64,000 nt of DNA, from NCBI GenBank assembly GCA_002347035.1, contig DEAM01000005.1, positions 151,739-215,738 on the forward strand. The letters run 5' to 3'. Positions 52,578 through 61,754 of this stretch are shown one piece after another (position 1 is the stretch's first letter; the number at the start of each line of letters is the position of its first letter). The DNA comes from Gemmatimonadales bacterium UBA2982. Its GTDB lineage: Bacteria > Gemmatimonadota > Gemmatimonadetes > Longimicrobiales > Gaopeijiaceae. The translations under genes were made by a program, and so were the position numbers. The notes under the pieces are model-generated. The model saw only the letters and a program-made list of their open reading frames with translations, was not told the DNA's origin and did not search any database.

Positions 52578-54029
52578 ATGCCAACTGCCTCACGGCCGCC
52601 TTTTAAGGTTAAGGACTTGAGCTTAGCTGAGTGGGGTCGCGACGAAATCCGGCTTGCAGAGCAGGAGATGCCCGGGCTTATCGCGGCGAGAGTAGAGTAC
52701 GGCCCTCAGCAGCCGCTAGCGGGGCTGAAGGTGGCGGGCTCACTCCACATGACAGTGCAAACCGCTGTCCTAATCGAGACGCTTATAGATCTCGGCGCAG
52801 ATGTTCGTTGGGCTTCCTGTAACATTTTCTCCACACAGGACCATGCGGCAGCAGCAGTCGTAGTCGGACGGGATGGCTCAGCTGAAGACCCTAAAGGTGC
52901 GGCAGTTTTTGCTTGGAAAGGTGAAAGCCTTGAGGAATACTGGTGGTGTACTGATCAGATGTTGGATTGGCCAGACGGATCAGGTCCGGACCTTCTCGTA
53001 GACGATGGAGGAGACGCCACGCTCCTCATGCATAAAGGCGTCGAGTTTGAGTCGCATAACCGGGTGCCGGATTTCGACCCCGATAATGATTCACAGGAGT
53101 GGGGTGTAATCCTAGAACTTCTCCGGAAGACGCTTACAGAGGACAGGTATAAATGGACTCGTATCTCGAAGACTTGTCGGGGTGTCTCCGAAGAGACTAC
53201 GACTGGGGTTCACCGTCTGTATGAGATGGAGAAGGCTGGGACCCTGCTCTTCCCTGCAATCAATGTGAACGACTCAGTCACCAAATCAAAGTTCGATAAC
53301 CTCTATGGATGCCGTCACTCTGTAATCGACGGACTCAACCGCGCGGCCGATGTCATGCTTTCCGGCAAAACTGCAGTCATCCTCGGTTATGGCGATGTCG
53401 GAAAAGGCTGTGCCCAAGCGATAAAAGGTCAAGGAGCCAGGGTGGTAGTTACCGAAATTGACCCGATCTGTGCACTTCAGGCTGCAATGGAGGGCTACAC
53501 GGTTGCTCGTCTCGAAGATGTGCTCGAAAGCGCCGATATATTCATCACAGCTACTGGAAATAGGGACGTAATCACTGCTGAACAAATGACCCAAATGAAG
53601 GACAAGGCGATCGTTGCGAACATCGGACATTTTGACAACGAAATCGATATGGCCGGCCTCGCGGCAATAGATGGAATCTCCAAGAAGGAGATTAAACCGC
53701 AGTTCCACGAGTGGACGTTTGCTGATGGCCACTCCGTGCTAATTCTGGCTGAGGGACGCCTCATGAATCTAGGGTGTGCTACAGGGCACCCAAGCTTTGT
53801 CATGTCGGCGAGCTTTACGAATCAGGTGATTGCACAGATCGAGTTGGCAGGGAATAAGAACCACTATGAGAAAAAAGTGTACGTGCTACCCAAGCACCTA
53901 GACGAGAAAGTGGCCCGGCTCCACCTCGACAAGCTGGATGCTAAGCTGACAGAACTCACCAACAAGCAGGCGGAGTACATCAACGTCCAGACGGAAGGAC
54001 CGTACAAGCCGGACTACTACCGCTACTGA
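52578..54029 (+). CDS. ahcY: Adenosylhomocysteinase (SAH hydrolase)
   Basis: It hydrolyses S-adenosylhomocysteine to homocysteine and adenosine, feeding MetH. The ATG at 52578 gives M-P-T-A-S and 483 residues, with AAGGAAG nine bases upstream; the longer frame from GTG 52515 runs through the tandem repeat and is rejected. Motifs are N-I-F-S-T-Q-D-H-A-A-A, the NAD loop G-Y-G-D-V-G-K-G-C-A, and the C-terminal G-P-Y-K-P-D-Y-Y-R-Y typical of the tetramer contact. No SAH riboswitch was recognised upstream. Confidence 0.97.
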   Translation: MPTASRPPFKVKDLSLAEWGRDEIRLAEQEMPGLIAARVEYGPQQPLAGLKVAGSLHMTVQTAVLIETLIDLGADVRWASCNIFSTQDHAAAAVVVGRDGSAEDPKGAAVFAWKGESLEEYWWCTDQMLDWPDGSGPDLLVDDGGDATLLMHKGVEFESHNRVPDFDPDNDSQEWGVILELLRKTLTEDRYKWTRISKTCRGVSEETTTGVHRLYEMEKAGTLLFPAINVNDSVTKSKFDNLYGCRHSVIDGLNRAADVMLSGKTAVILGYGDVGKGCAQAIKGQGARVVVTEIDPICALQAAMEGYTVARLEDVLESADIFITATGNRDVITAEQMTQMKDKAIVANIGHFDNEIDMAGLAAIDGISKKEIKPQFHEWTFADGHSVLILAEGRLMNLGCATGHPSFVMSASFTNQVIAQIELAGNKNHYEKKVYVLPKHLDEKVARLHLDKLDAKLTELTNKQAEYINVQTEGPYKPDYYRY

Positions 54030-54326
54030 TCGGCATCGTCTGGCTCCGTGTCATCGGACCTGCTGGAAAGGCTGATATCCCAACGCGGAAGGTTGTATTA
54101 TTGGGTTAATCGCGTGAGACACACGGCTTGCAAATTCAGAAGACATGACTTGAGAAGAGGGCCGTATAAGCCGGAACAAGAAATATCGATATCAGCAAGA
54201 CAAGTAACCAAATAAGATCTCATAGAGTGACCGGCGTGCGCTCAGTAGCGGGATCGCCTAAAGGACCCCGGTGTAGGTAGGCGCTGAAGGGTAGAGACTC
54301 GACCCGACAGGCTTACTGAATTGGCT
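54030..54326. other. Intergenic region between ahcY and lptF
   Basis: 297 bp with stop codons in all frames at short intervals and no supported gene. It contains the palindrome ATATCGATAT near 54183. No T-tailed hairpin for ahcY and no confident promoter was found. Confidence 0.4.
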
Positions 54327-55760
54327 ATGCCCATGGGAGTTATTAGTAGATACCTGATTAAGGCCCACATCGGCCCATTCTTGTTCGCGCTATCTACGAT
54401 CACCGCACTCATATTCCTCAACTCACTCGCACAGAGAGTTGGCGACCTAGTAGGCAAAGGTCTTCCATGGACTGTGATTGCTGAATTTCTGCTCTTATCC
54501 CTGCCCCATGTCATCGCTCTCGCTCTGCCGATGGCTGTGCTGGTCGCGGTTCTCTACGCATTTAATGACCTAGCCTCCGCAAACGAGATCACTGCTCTGC
54601 TGGCAGGAGGCATCCGGCCAGCCCGCATGCTCGTCCCCGTAATCGGGCTAGGCGTAATCGCAACAACAGTAATGTTTTACTTCAATGACACCGTGCTGCC
54701 TGAGTCGAATCACGCGTTGAAAAACTTGATTCTGGACGTTGGCCGTAAAACTCCAACACTCGAATTAAGAGAACAGGTCGTAAACGAACTGCAGCCTGGG
54801 GGCGGGAATGACCTCTATTTTTTGACGGCTGACCGAATCAATTATGAGGATAATACGCTAGCCGAGGTCACTATCTTCGATGCTAATGACCCGTTGCGTC
54901 AGCGCACTACCTATGCTTCCCGTGGAGAAATGGCATTCAACGACGCACGCACTGACCTCTACCTGACACTTTATGAAGGCGTTGTGCACGAAGTACAAAG
55001 CGACCGTGAAGGCGGGTTCCAACGCCTTTATTTCAACCAGCAGGTTATTCCACTTAGAGAGGTCGGTAACGAGCTCGAGCGCAGGCTTGGCGGAACCGAT
55101 CGTGGTGACAGGGAAATGGGATTCGCACTTCTCTCAGAGAATGCGCTTGCCCGCCAAGTCCAGCTAGACAGTGTTAGGGCAGAGAACCACGAAGCAGCGC
55201 TACACGCTGTCCGAGTTGCCATCAACGAACCGATACTTGCTGACTCAGTCGAGAATGGAATGGCTCACTTGCAAGGCTCTCCCTCCATGGGCTTTGACGA
55301 CCTGCTGACGCTTGAAACTGTGACCGAAACACGATCGAGGTCGGCCCGTGAAATCTCGCTTCAGCAGACGGTGAATCGGTTCGAAGTCGAGTACCATAAA
55401 AAGCTAGCCATAGCCCTAGCTTGCATGGTTTTCACGCTGTTGGGCCCTCCGCTGGCACTGCGCTTTCCTCGAGGAGGCGTAGGACTGGTAGTAGCGTTTT
55501 CCAGCATCGTATTCTTCGTTTACTGGGTTGGCCTCATCGCAGGTGAGAGTATGGCAGATCGCCGAGTCGCCGACCCAGCAGTAACCATGTGGGTTACCAA
55601 CGTCATCTTCCTCGTAGTAGGCATCTTCTTAGCAAGCCGCATGGACCGCTCGGGCGTGAACGTCCGAGGTGGAGGATTTGGAGAGCTGAAATCAACCCTC
55701 ACCACTTGGTTCAACAGGAAAACAACCACGACTGACGGAATCTCTGAAGGTTCTCTCTGA
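54327..55760 (+). CDS. lptF: LPS export permease LptF
   Basis: A membrane subunit of the LptB2FG exporter that lifts LPS from the inner membrane. From the ATG at 54327 it has 477 residues (ATG 54333 is possible), about 110 more than the usual LptF. Three N-terminal helices are followed by a periplasmic jellyroll region, a long extra helical stretch (about residues 250-350), then three C-terminal helices with P-L-A-L-R-F-P-R-G-G-V-G. The stop overlaps the lptG start (TGATG). Confidence 0.9.
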   Translation: MPMGVISRYLIKAHIGPFLFALSTITALIFLNSLAQRVGDLVGKGLPWTVIAEFLLLSLPHVIALALPMAVLVAVLYAFNDLASANEITALLAGGIRPARMLVPVIGLGVIATTVMFYFNDTVLPESNHALKNLILDVGRKTPTLELREQVVNELQPGGGNDLYFLTADRINYEDNTLAEVTIFDANDPLRQRTTYASRGEMAFNDARTDLYLTLYEGVVHEVQSDREGGFQRLYFNQQVIPLREVGNELERRLGGTDRGDREMGFALLSENALARQVQLDSVRAENHEAALHAVRVAINEPILADSVENGMAHLQGSPSMGFDDLLTLETVTETRSRSAREISLQQTVNRFEVEYHKKLAIALACMVFTLLGPPLALRFPRGGVGLVVAFSSIVFFVYWVGLIAGESMADRRVADPAVTMWVTNVIFLVVGIFLASRMDRSGVNVRGGGFGELKSTLTTWFNRKTTTTDGISEGSL

Positions 55761-56827
55761 TGCGTACGCTCGACCGTCTAATCGTCTCTCAATTCCTCAA
55801 GCTCTTCGGTGTAGTCCTGATTGCAGTACCGCCCCTCTTTGTGCTAGGCGATTTCACAGAGAATCTCGACGCATACCTCGATAGAGGACTCACCCGGACA
55901 GATGTGGGCCTGTCTTACCTTTATAAGCTCCCCGAATTCATCCAATTCGCGTTTCCAATTGCCGCCCTTGTAGCGACAATTTTCACAATCCATACGATGA
56001 CACGGCATAGGGAGATCGTGGCCGTCAAAGCTGGAGGGATCTCGTTCCGGAGGCTCATCGCACCACTAGTCTTGACAGGAATTGTTCTAACCGCTGTTGC
56101 TCTCACACTCAGCGAGATCGTTCCCAGGGGGAACAGTGTCGCATCCCGTATCCAGCAAGCGGAAGGTCCGAACCGCTCCTGGAGATCAGACTTTGTTTAC
56201 AGGTCCGAAGGTGGCCTGAACTGGTCTGTAGCCCGACTCACTACCTCTGACGGCAACATGACCAACGTGGTAATCGAGCGCCCGCCAACGACAGATTTAT
56301 CCGGCCTGCACGTTACTGCAGCTTCCGCGTCATGGCGCGAACTCGAGGGATGGACGATGAATGCCGGTTATATGAGAACGCTGCGACCGGATAGTACCGA
56401 ACTCGCTATGGAGTTCGACCGCTTGTACGTCCCTGAAATTACCGAGCGTCCGGAGGAACTGCTCGAGGTCCCAAGAGAGCCAGAAGAGATGACATATGCC
56501 GAAATTGAGCGGCTGGCCAGCATCCTTGAGCGAACAGGAGGCAACGCTGCTGAATGGCTGGTACGCCGTAATCAGTTGATCTCGTTGCCGGTTGCAACTC
56601 TAATCATCATCCTCTTTGGCGCACCGCTAGCCACCAGTAGCAGGCGCGGAGGAGCAGCCTTCGGCGTTGGTCTGTCTCTGGCTACCGTCATTGTCTTCAT
56701 TATGATGCTCAAGGTTGGAGGCGCACTTGGTGATGCAGGTGCGATCTCACCTTGGGCTGCTGCGTGGACGCCGAACATCTTGTTCTTCGGAGCAGCCTTG
56801 GTTCTGCTCGCTCGGGTGAGGACCTAG
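55760..56827 (+). CDS. lptG: LPS export permease LptG
   Basis: The partner permease of LptF, 355 residues, normal length. The six-helix arrangement has a periplasmic domain between helices 3 and 4. The conserved segment F-G-A-P-L-A-T-S-S-R-R-G-G-A-A-F-G-V-G matches the YjgP/YjgQ family. It converges on dapF with a 6-bp gap. Confidence 0.92.
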   Translation: MRTLDRLIVSQFLKLFGVVLIAVPPLFVLGDFTENLDAYLDRGLTRTDVGLSYLYKLPEFIQFAFPIAALVATIFTIHTMTRHREIVAVKAGGISFRRLIAPLVLTGIVLTAVALTLSEIVPRGNSVASRIQQAEGPNRSWRSDFVYRSEGGLNWSVARLTTSDGNMTNVVIERPPTTDLSGLHVTAASASWRELEGWTMNAGYMRTLRPDSTELAMEFDRLYVPEITERPEELLEVPREPEEMTYAEIERLASILERTGGNAAEWLVRRNQLISLPVATLIIILFGAPLATSSRRGGAAFGVGLSLATVIVFIMMLKVGGALGDAGAISPWAAAWTPNILFFGAALVLLARVRT

Positions 56828-56833
56828 AATAGC

Positions 56834-57721
56834 TCAACCACTGAATAGACTCAGCAGTTGATCGGACAACTGCCCATTGCAAACCTCCTCCACAGGACCA
56901 CGCAACAGGACGTCAAAGTCTTCAGAAACTGTCACCTCGAATTCGCCTCCCGGCATCCGAACCCGTACATGCCCGGGCGCAATAAATCCTCTCTCGACCA
57001 TTGCAACCGCCACCGCACATGAACTCGTGCCCGAAGCGGATGTTGGACCAACACCACGCTCCCATATCAATGCTCGGCATGATGCGGAATCTATAGGAGC
57101 GGCGAGCTGAACGTTGGTACCATGTGCCAGTGCTGGATGAGCCACCAAAAATGGTCCCAGAGCATGGAGCTGGGAGTCACTCGGATCGTCAGTCAGAACG
57201 ACGATATGTGGATTTCCAATAGATACCAACACAACATCAAGTGGCTCGCCTGACGGCCCTTCGAGCCGCGCAGATTCGTCGAGTACCTTCTCATCTAGTT
57301 GAATCGCTCCAGGGCCCAGTCGGGCACGGCCCATCTCCACTGAGATATCGTAGATATCCGCCCCGGCAGGGTTAATGGAAAGAACGATCCTATCACCGCC
57401 GACCTCAGCTACGAAGGGTGACTCCGCCAAACCCTTACTTTCCACGTACGCCGCAAGAACCCTGAGGCCATTACCACTTCGCTCGAATTCGCTTCCGTCC
57501 GGATTGAACATCCGGAGCCGGAGAACTCCATCGCTTCGGTCCTTAAGCAGTACAACGATGCCGTCCGAGCCCACACCCCGGTGAGGGTCGCAGACCAAAG
57601 ACACAGCAGTTGGCGTCGCAGACCAAGAGGCACCTTCCTCAAAAACCAGGTAATCGTTTCCCAAACCGTGCGCCTTGAAAAAAGCTGCGCCCAGGATTGG
57701 AGGGGCTTGATGTAATGTCAT
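56834..57721 (-). CDS. dapF: Diaminopimelate epimerase-like protein with Ser at both catalytic Cys positions
   Basis: A 295-residue DapF-family protein. The family would convert LL- to meso-diaminopimelate for lysine and peptidoglycan. The fold markers are all present: H-G-L-G-N-D-Y, H-R-G-V-G-S-D-G, M-F-N-P-D-G-S-E, G-N-P-H-I-V and E-R-G-V-G. The catalytic Cys of the first half should be in C-G-N-G but is Ser82 (R-S-G-N-G-L-R). The second should be in A-C-G-T-G but is Ser230 (A-S-G-T-S-S-C). The codons are AGT and TCG, so two independent reading errors are unlikely. It may be a Ser-type epimerase or act on another substrate. Confidence 0.85.
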   Translation of the reverse strand: MTLHQAPPILGAAFFKAHGLGNDYLVFEEGASWSATPTAVSLVCDPHRGVGSDGIVVLLKDRSDGVLRLRMFNPDGSEFERSGNGLRVLAAYVESKGLAESPFVAEVGGDRIVLSINPAGADIYDISVEMGRARLGPGAIQLDEKVLDESARLEGPSGEPLDVVLVSIGNPHIVVLTDDPSDSQLHALGPFLVAHPALAHGTNVQLAAPIDSASCRALIWERGVGPTSASGTSSCAVAVAMVERGFIAPGHVRVRMPGGEFEVTVSEDFDVLLRGPVEEVCNGQLSDQLLSLFSG

Positions 57722-57761
57722 GACCTCACGCTAACGGGAAGGCAGCCTCCACCCAACAGCC

Positions 57762-57790
57762 TTGGCCTTCAAAGTCACTGGTGCTACTTT
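57762..57790 (+). promoter_or_regulatory. Candidate metH promoter
   Basis: TTGGCC (57762-57767) and TACTTT (57785-57790) with a 17-bp spacer predict initiation at about 57797. This would place the whole riboswitch at the very 5' end of the transcript, as expected. Confidence 0.4.
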
Positions 57791-57804
57791 CGCATTCAGG
57801 AAGA

Positions 57805-57872
57805 ATGGGGCGATTTAAGGCATATTGCGGCCCGCACGGCGCCTAAACGTCGGCGAACAAGCTAAAAAGCCC
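57805..57872 (+). promoter_or_regulatory. SAM-II riboswitch (aptamer) upstream of metH
   Basis: The order of elements matches SAM-II as I remember it from the metX metagenome aptamer. P1 5' strand is TGGGGC (57806-57811). L1 GATTTAA-GGC-ATATTGC (57812-57828) matches the known GAUUUAA-CC-GUAUUGC. One base follows, then the P1 3' strand GCCC (57830-57833). The long loop holds an optional small stem (CGCC / GGCG), then AAGCTAAAAAGCCC (57859-57872), the hallmark 3' segment. The pseudoknot pairs GGC (57819-57821) with GCC (57869-57871). In the known RNA this pairing is CC with GG, so it covaries. Binding SAM should turn metH off. Confidence 0.85.
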
Positions 57873-57875
57873 ATA

Positions 57876-57910
57876 GCCCCATCGCGTTGTCGACGCGAGG
57901 GGCCTTTTTT
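57876..57910 (+). terminator. Intrinsic terminator of the metH riboswitch
   Basis: The stem GCCCC-A-TCGCG / CGCGA-GGGGC (10 bp with a bulged A) with a 7-base loop is followed by C and six T. It ends 11 bp before the metH ATG. GCCCCAT (57876-57882) is perfectly complementary to ATGGGGC (57805-57811), which contains the P1 5' strand, giving an antiterminator. GGAG for metH is at 57912-57915. Confidence 0.88.
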
Positions 57911-57921
57911 CGGAGCTAGCC

Positions 57922-60900
57922 ATGGTGACGGCCACCTATCCGCGAACGCGCTTAGAGCGAATTGGCGACTTGAGTGAGGCGCTCAAGCGGCGAATTCTGG
58001 TGCTCGATGGAGCTATGGGCACCATGATCCAGCGCTACGATCTGACCGAGGATGACTTTCGGGGAGAGCGGTTTAAAGACATCTCAGGTTCATTACTAGG
58101 TGCAAACGACCTTCTCTGCCTCACCAGACCTGAGATTATTGGGAAGATTCACGCTGAGTATATAAGTGCCGGCGCCGACCTGATCGAGACGAATACATTT
58201 AACGCAAACCGCATTTCCCTAGCGGACTATCATCTTGAGGAAATCGCAGAGGAGCTGAACTACCAGGCAGCCACACTCGCCAGGAATGTGGCAGATGAAA
58301 CAGAATCTTCCGAAGTAGGAAGGACGATTTGGGTGGTAGGTGCCCTAGGACCGACCAATCGCACCGCCTCTATCTCACCTGATGTTAATGATCCAGGCGC
58401 ACGAAATGTCACTTTCGACGAGCTGGTCGTCGCGTACTCGGAGCAGGCTCACGGTCTGATACGTGGTGGCGCCGACATTTTGATGGTGGAAACTGCATTC
58501 GATACGCTAAACGCAAAGGCCGCTCTTTTCGCCCTCTCAGAAGTTCTCGCGGCCCTCGGAACAGACCTGCCAATTATGGTTTCGGGAACCATTACTGACC
58601 AGAGCGGTCGCACTCTATCAGGCCAAACCTCTGAAGCATTCTACAACTCAGTCGCGCATGGCGTACAGCCGGGTCCGGGACGTGAATCTGGCTTGCTCTC
58701 GGTCGGGCTTAACTGCGCTCTAGGTATTGATGAGCTCCGCCCACATATCGAAGAGCTCTCAGCCGTAGCTCCCGTCGCTGTAAGCTGTTACCCAAACGCA
58801 GGACTACCCAACGAGTTTGGAGAGTACGACCAGACTCCTGAGCACATGGCGAGAGTAACCGCCGAGTTCGTAGAAGCCAGCTTCGTAAACATAGTTGGCG
58901 GGTGCTGCGGTACGACGCCAGATCACATCGCTGCTATAGTAAATGTGGTGCAGAACCTATCACCCCGCCAAATCCCCAAACTTGAGCCCCGAACGCGGCT
59001 ATCTGGTCTAGAGCCGCTCACCATCAGCCAAGACTCTCTTTTCGTAAACGTGGGCGAGCGCACGAATGTGACTGGTTCTCGCCGATTCGCACGGCTCATT
59101 AAGGAAGGCGAGTATGAGACGGCTGTAGAGGTCGCACGAGAGCAGGTCCTCGGAGGGGCTCAGATCATCGATGTCAACATGGATGAAGGGCTCCTAGATG
59201 CTGAAGCGGCGATGACTCGATTTCTTAACCTACTAGCGGGCGAGCCTGCAGTGGCCCGAGTCCCAACCATGGTCGACTCTTCGGACTGGGCTGTTATTGA
59301 GGCTGGCCTGAAGACTATTCAAGGCAAAGGTGTCGTTAATTCAATCTCGCTCAAGGACGGAGAAGAAGCGTTCCGTGAGCACGCCCGAACGGTGCGCCGC
59401 TACGGGGCCGCAGCCGTCGTGATGGCCTTTGATGAGGAGGGCCAGGCGGACACCCTCGAACGCAAGGTCCAGATCTGCCAGCGCGCGTATACGATCCTAG
59501 TGGACGAGGAAGGCTTTCCCCCAGAGGATATCATCTTCGACCCAAATGTTTTTGCTATAGCTACAGGTATCGAAGAGCACGACCACTACGCTATGTGGTT
59601 CATACAGGCCGTTGGGAAACTCAAAGAACTGTGTCCACATTCGCTGACGAGTGGCGGAGTCAGCAATGTGTCTTTCTCCTTCCGAGGCAGTGCAGAAGTG
59701 CGCGAGGCAATGCATGCAGCGTTCCTCCGGCACGCGATCGAATCCGGTTTGGATATGGGTATCGTTAATGCGGGAGCACTACCTGTCTACGATGAAATTT
59801 CACCCGACCTACTCGGGCCGATCGAAGATGTCCTATTTGCCCGGAGAGTCGATGCTACAGAAGAACTAATCCGCCTTGCAGGGGAACGTCAGGGTACGAC
59901 CGAACGCCGACTTGAAGAGGATCTGTCCTGGCGAGAACTACCTATCAAACAACGTCTCATTCATGCATTGGTCCAAGGACTCGATCAGTTCATCGAAGAG
60001 GACGCCGAAACCGCTCGTTCGGAGCTCGATCGGGCTCTCGACGTAATAGAAGGTCCCCTTATGGAAGGGATGAACGTCGTGGGTGACCTTTTCGGGAGTG
60101 GACGGATGTTCCTCCCTCAGGTCGTAAAAAGCGCACGGGTCATGAAGAAGGCCGTCGCGCAGCTGGTTCCATACCTCGAAGCCGAACAGGTAGATGCCAG
60201 ACGGAAGGGACGCATCCTCCTTGCTACTGTGAAGGGCGATGTCCACGACATCGGAAAGAATATCGTGGGAGTGGTACTTCAGTGTAACGGTTATGAGGTT
60301 GTAGACCTTGGAGTCATGGTACCAACTGAACGCATCCTAGCAGCTGCAACAGAACACGATGTGGACGTCATCGGCTTATCGGGTCTCATCACACCGTCTC
60401 TAGACCACATGGTTCACGTCGCTAAGGAACTCCAACGAACAGAATCGAATTCGCCGTTACTAATTGGAGGCGCAACCACCTCGAAGGCCCACACTGCTGT
60501 GAAGATCGAGCAATGTTATGACGGTGCTACCGTGCACGTCTTGGATGCATCTAGGGCCGTTGGAGTAGTGGGAACTTTACTCGACCAAAATCGAAGAGAT
60601 CAGTTTATCGCTGGGTTGAGAGATGAATACGAAGAAGTTCGGGTTCGACGAACGAAGCGACAGGCGGGCAGAGAACTTCTATCTCTAGACGAAGCTCGAA
60701 ACCGAGCACTTAAAATTGATCGACAGAAGACAAGCTCGGCAGCACCATTATCCCCAGGCGTCCATGTCTTTGGAGATATTTCCCTGACTGAACTCCGAAC
60801 CTACATCGATTGGACCCCGTTTTTCCAGGCCTGGGAGTTACATGGTAAGTATCCAGACCTACTAGATGATCAAACGATCGGAAGCGAGGCTCGGAAACTG

Positions 60901-61653
60901 CTCTCTGATGCAGAGACTCTGCTGGATAAGATTGAATCGGAAGAAATCTTCAGCGCCAAGGCGGTGGTAGGATTATTCCCTGCAGCTGCCTTAGGTGATG
61001 ATGTGCAAGTATACACAGATGAGACGAGAAGCGAGGTGAAAGCCGTCGTGCACGGGCTACGCCAGCAGTTCGCTAAGGGTGACCGAGCAAATCTTTGCTT
61101 ATCGGACTACGTGGCACCCGAAGGGTCGACGGCAGATTGGATCGGTGCATTCGCAGTCACCGCTGGTCACGGAGTTGCAGGACTGGTTGAAACATTAGAA
61201 GCCGCGAATGATGATTACACCTCAATCTTGGCGAAATCACTCGCCGATCGGCTCGCGGAAGCTCTGGCCGAACACATGCACGAACTCGTCCGCAAGGAGC
61301 TCTGGGGGTATGACCCTGAAGAAGCCTTCGACAATGAAGCCCTGATCGCGGAAACATACCAGGGGATCCGACCTGCACCTGGGTACCCGGCATGTCCCGA
61401 TCACACTGAGAAGCAGATACTTTTCAACCTTCTTGGAGCGGAAGAAGCAATTGGGATCAGTCTCACTGACAGCTTTGCGATGTACCCAGCTGCTTCGGTC
61501 AGCGGATGGTACTTTTCGCACCCAGAAGCGGAGTATTTTGGAGTTGGCCGGATAGGCCTTGACCAGGTCACCGATTACGCGGCCAGGAAGGGCTGGACTG
61601 TCGAGGAGGCAGAACGTTGGCTAGCACCGAATCTCAGCTACGAACCTGGTTAA
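57922..61653 (+). CDS. metH: Cobalamin-dependent methionine synthase
   Basis: It transfers a methyl from methyl-THF to homocysteine via cobalamin. It has 1243 residues and all four modules. The homocysteine domain has zinc ligands Cys265 (G-L-N-C), Cys328 and Cys329 (G-G-C-C-G-T-T). The pterin domain begins near residue 375 with N-V-G-E-R-T-N. The B12 domain has D-V-H-D-I-G-K-N with His775 as axial ligand. The C-terminal SAM-binding reactivation domain has Y-P-A-A-S-V-S-G-W-Y-F-S-H-P. It is preceded by a SAM-II riboswitch. Because the reactivation domain also uses SAM, SAM acts at two levels. Confidence 0.98.
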   Translation: MVTATYPRTRLERIGDLSEALKRRILVLDGAMGTMIQRYDLTEDDFRGERFKDISGSLLGANDLLCLTRPEIIGKIHAEYISAGADLIETNTFNANRISLADYHLEEIAEELNYQAATLARNVADETESSEVGRTIWVVGALGPTNRTASISPDVNDPGARNVTFDELVVAYSEQAHGLIRGGADILMVETAFDTLNAKAALFALSEVLAALGTDLPIMVSGTITDQSGRTLSGQTSEAFYNSVAHGVQPGPGRESGLLSVGLNCALGIDELRPHIEELSAVAPVAVSCYPNAGLPNEFGEYDQTPEHMARVTAEFVEASFVNIVGGCCGTTPDHIAAIVNVVQNLSPRQIPKLEPRTRLSGLEPLTISQDSLFVNVGERTNVTGSRRFARLIKEGEYETAVEVAREQVLGGAQIIDVNMDEGLLDAEAAMTRFLNLLAGEPAVARVPTMVDSSDWAVIEAGLKTIQGKGVVNSISLKDGEEAFREHARTVRRYGAAAVVMAFDEEGQADTLERKVQICQRAYTILVDEEGFPPEDIIFDPNVFAIATGIEEHDHYAMWFIQAVGKLKELCPHSLTSGGVSNVSFSFRGSAEVREAMHAAFLRHAIESGLDMGIVNAGALPVYDEISPDLLGPIEDVLFARRVDATEELIRLAGERQGTTERRLEEDLSWRELPIKQRLIHALVQGLDQFIEEDAETARSELDRALDVIEGPLMEGMNVVGDLFGSGRMFLPQVVKSARVMKKAVAQLVPYLEAEQVDARRKGRILLATVKGDVHDIGKNIVGVVLQCNGYEVVDLGVMVPTERILAAATEHDVDVIGLSGLITPSLDHMVHVAKELQRTESNSPLLIGGATTSKAHTAVKIEQCYDGATVHVLDASRAVGVVGTLLDQNRRDQFIAGLRDEYEEVRVRRTKRQAGRELLSLDEARNRALKIDRQKTSSAAPLSPGVHVFGDISLTELRTYIDWTPFFQAWELHGKYPDLLDDQTIGSEARKLLSDAETLLDKIESEEIFSAKAVVGLFPAAALGDDVQVYTDETRSEVKAVVHGLRQQFAKGDRANLCLSDYVAPEGSTADWIGAFAVTAGHGVAGLVETLEAANDDYTSILAKSLADRLAEALAEHMHELVRKELWGYDPEEAFDNEALIAETYQGIRPAPGYPACPDHTEKQILFNLLGAEEAIGISLTDSFAMYPAASVSGWYFSHPEAEYFGVGRIGLDQVTDYAARKGWTVEEAERWLAPNLSYEPG

Positions 61654-61719
61654 ACCCCTCTTAATTGCAAGCATAGCTGTTCACGTAATCGACTAGGCTA
61701 GAAGAGTTGGTCAAGTACC

Positions 61720-61754
61720 TCGGAAGGTTCCCGAGCCCTAGACGTAACGTCTAG
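61720..61754. terminator. Hairpins between convergent metH and metF-like genes
   Basis: CTCGG / CCGAG (61720-61736) and a perfect 8-1-8 inverted repeat CTAGACGT-A-ACGTCTAG (61738-61754) lie side by side. The second covers the stop codon of the metF-like gene. There is no T-run. They may act as bidirectional 3'-end barriers. Confidence 0.35.
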
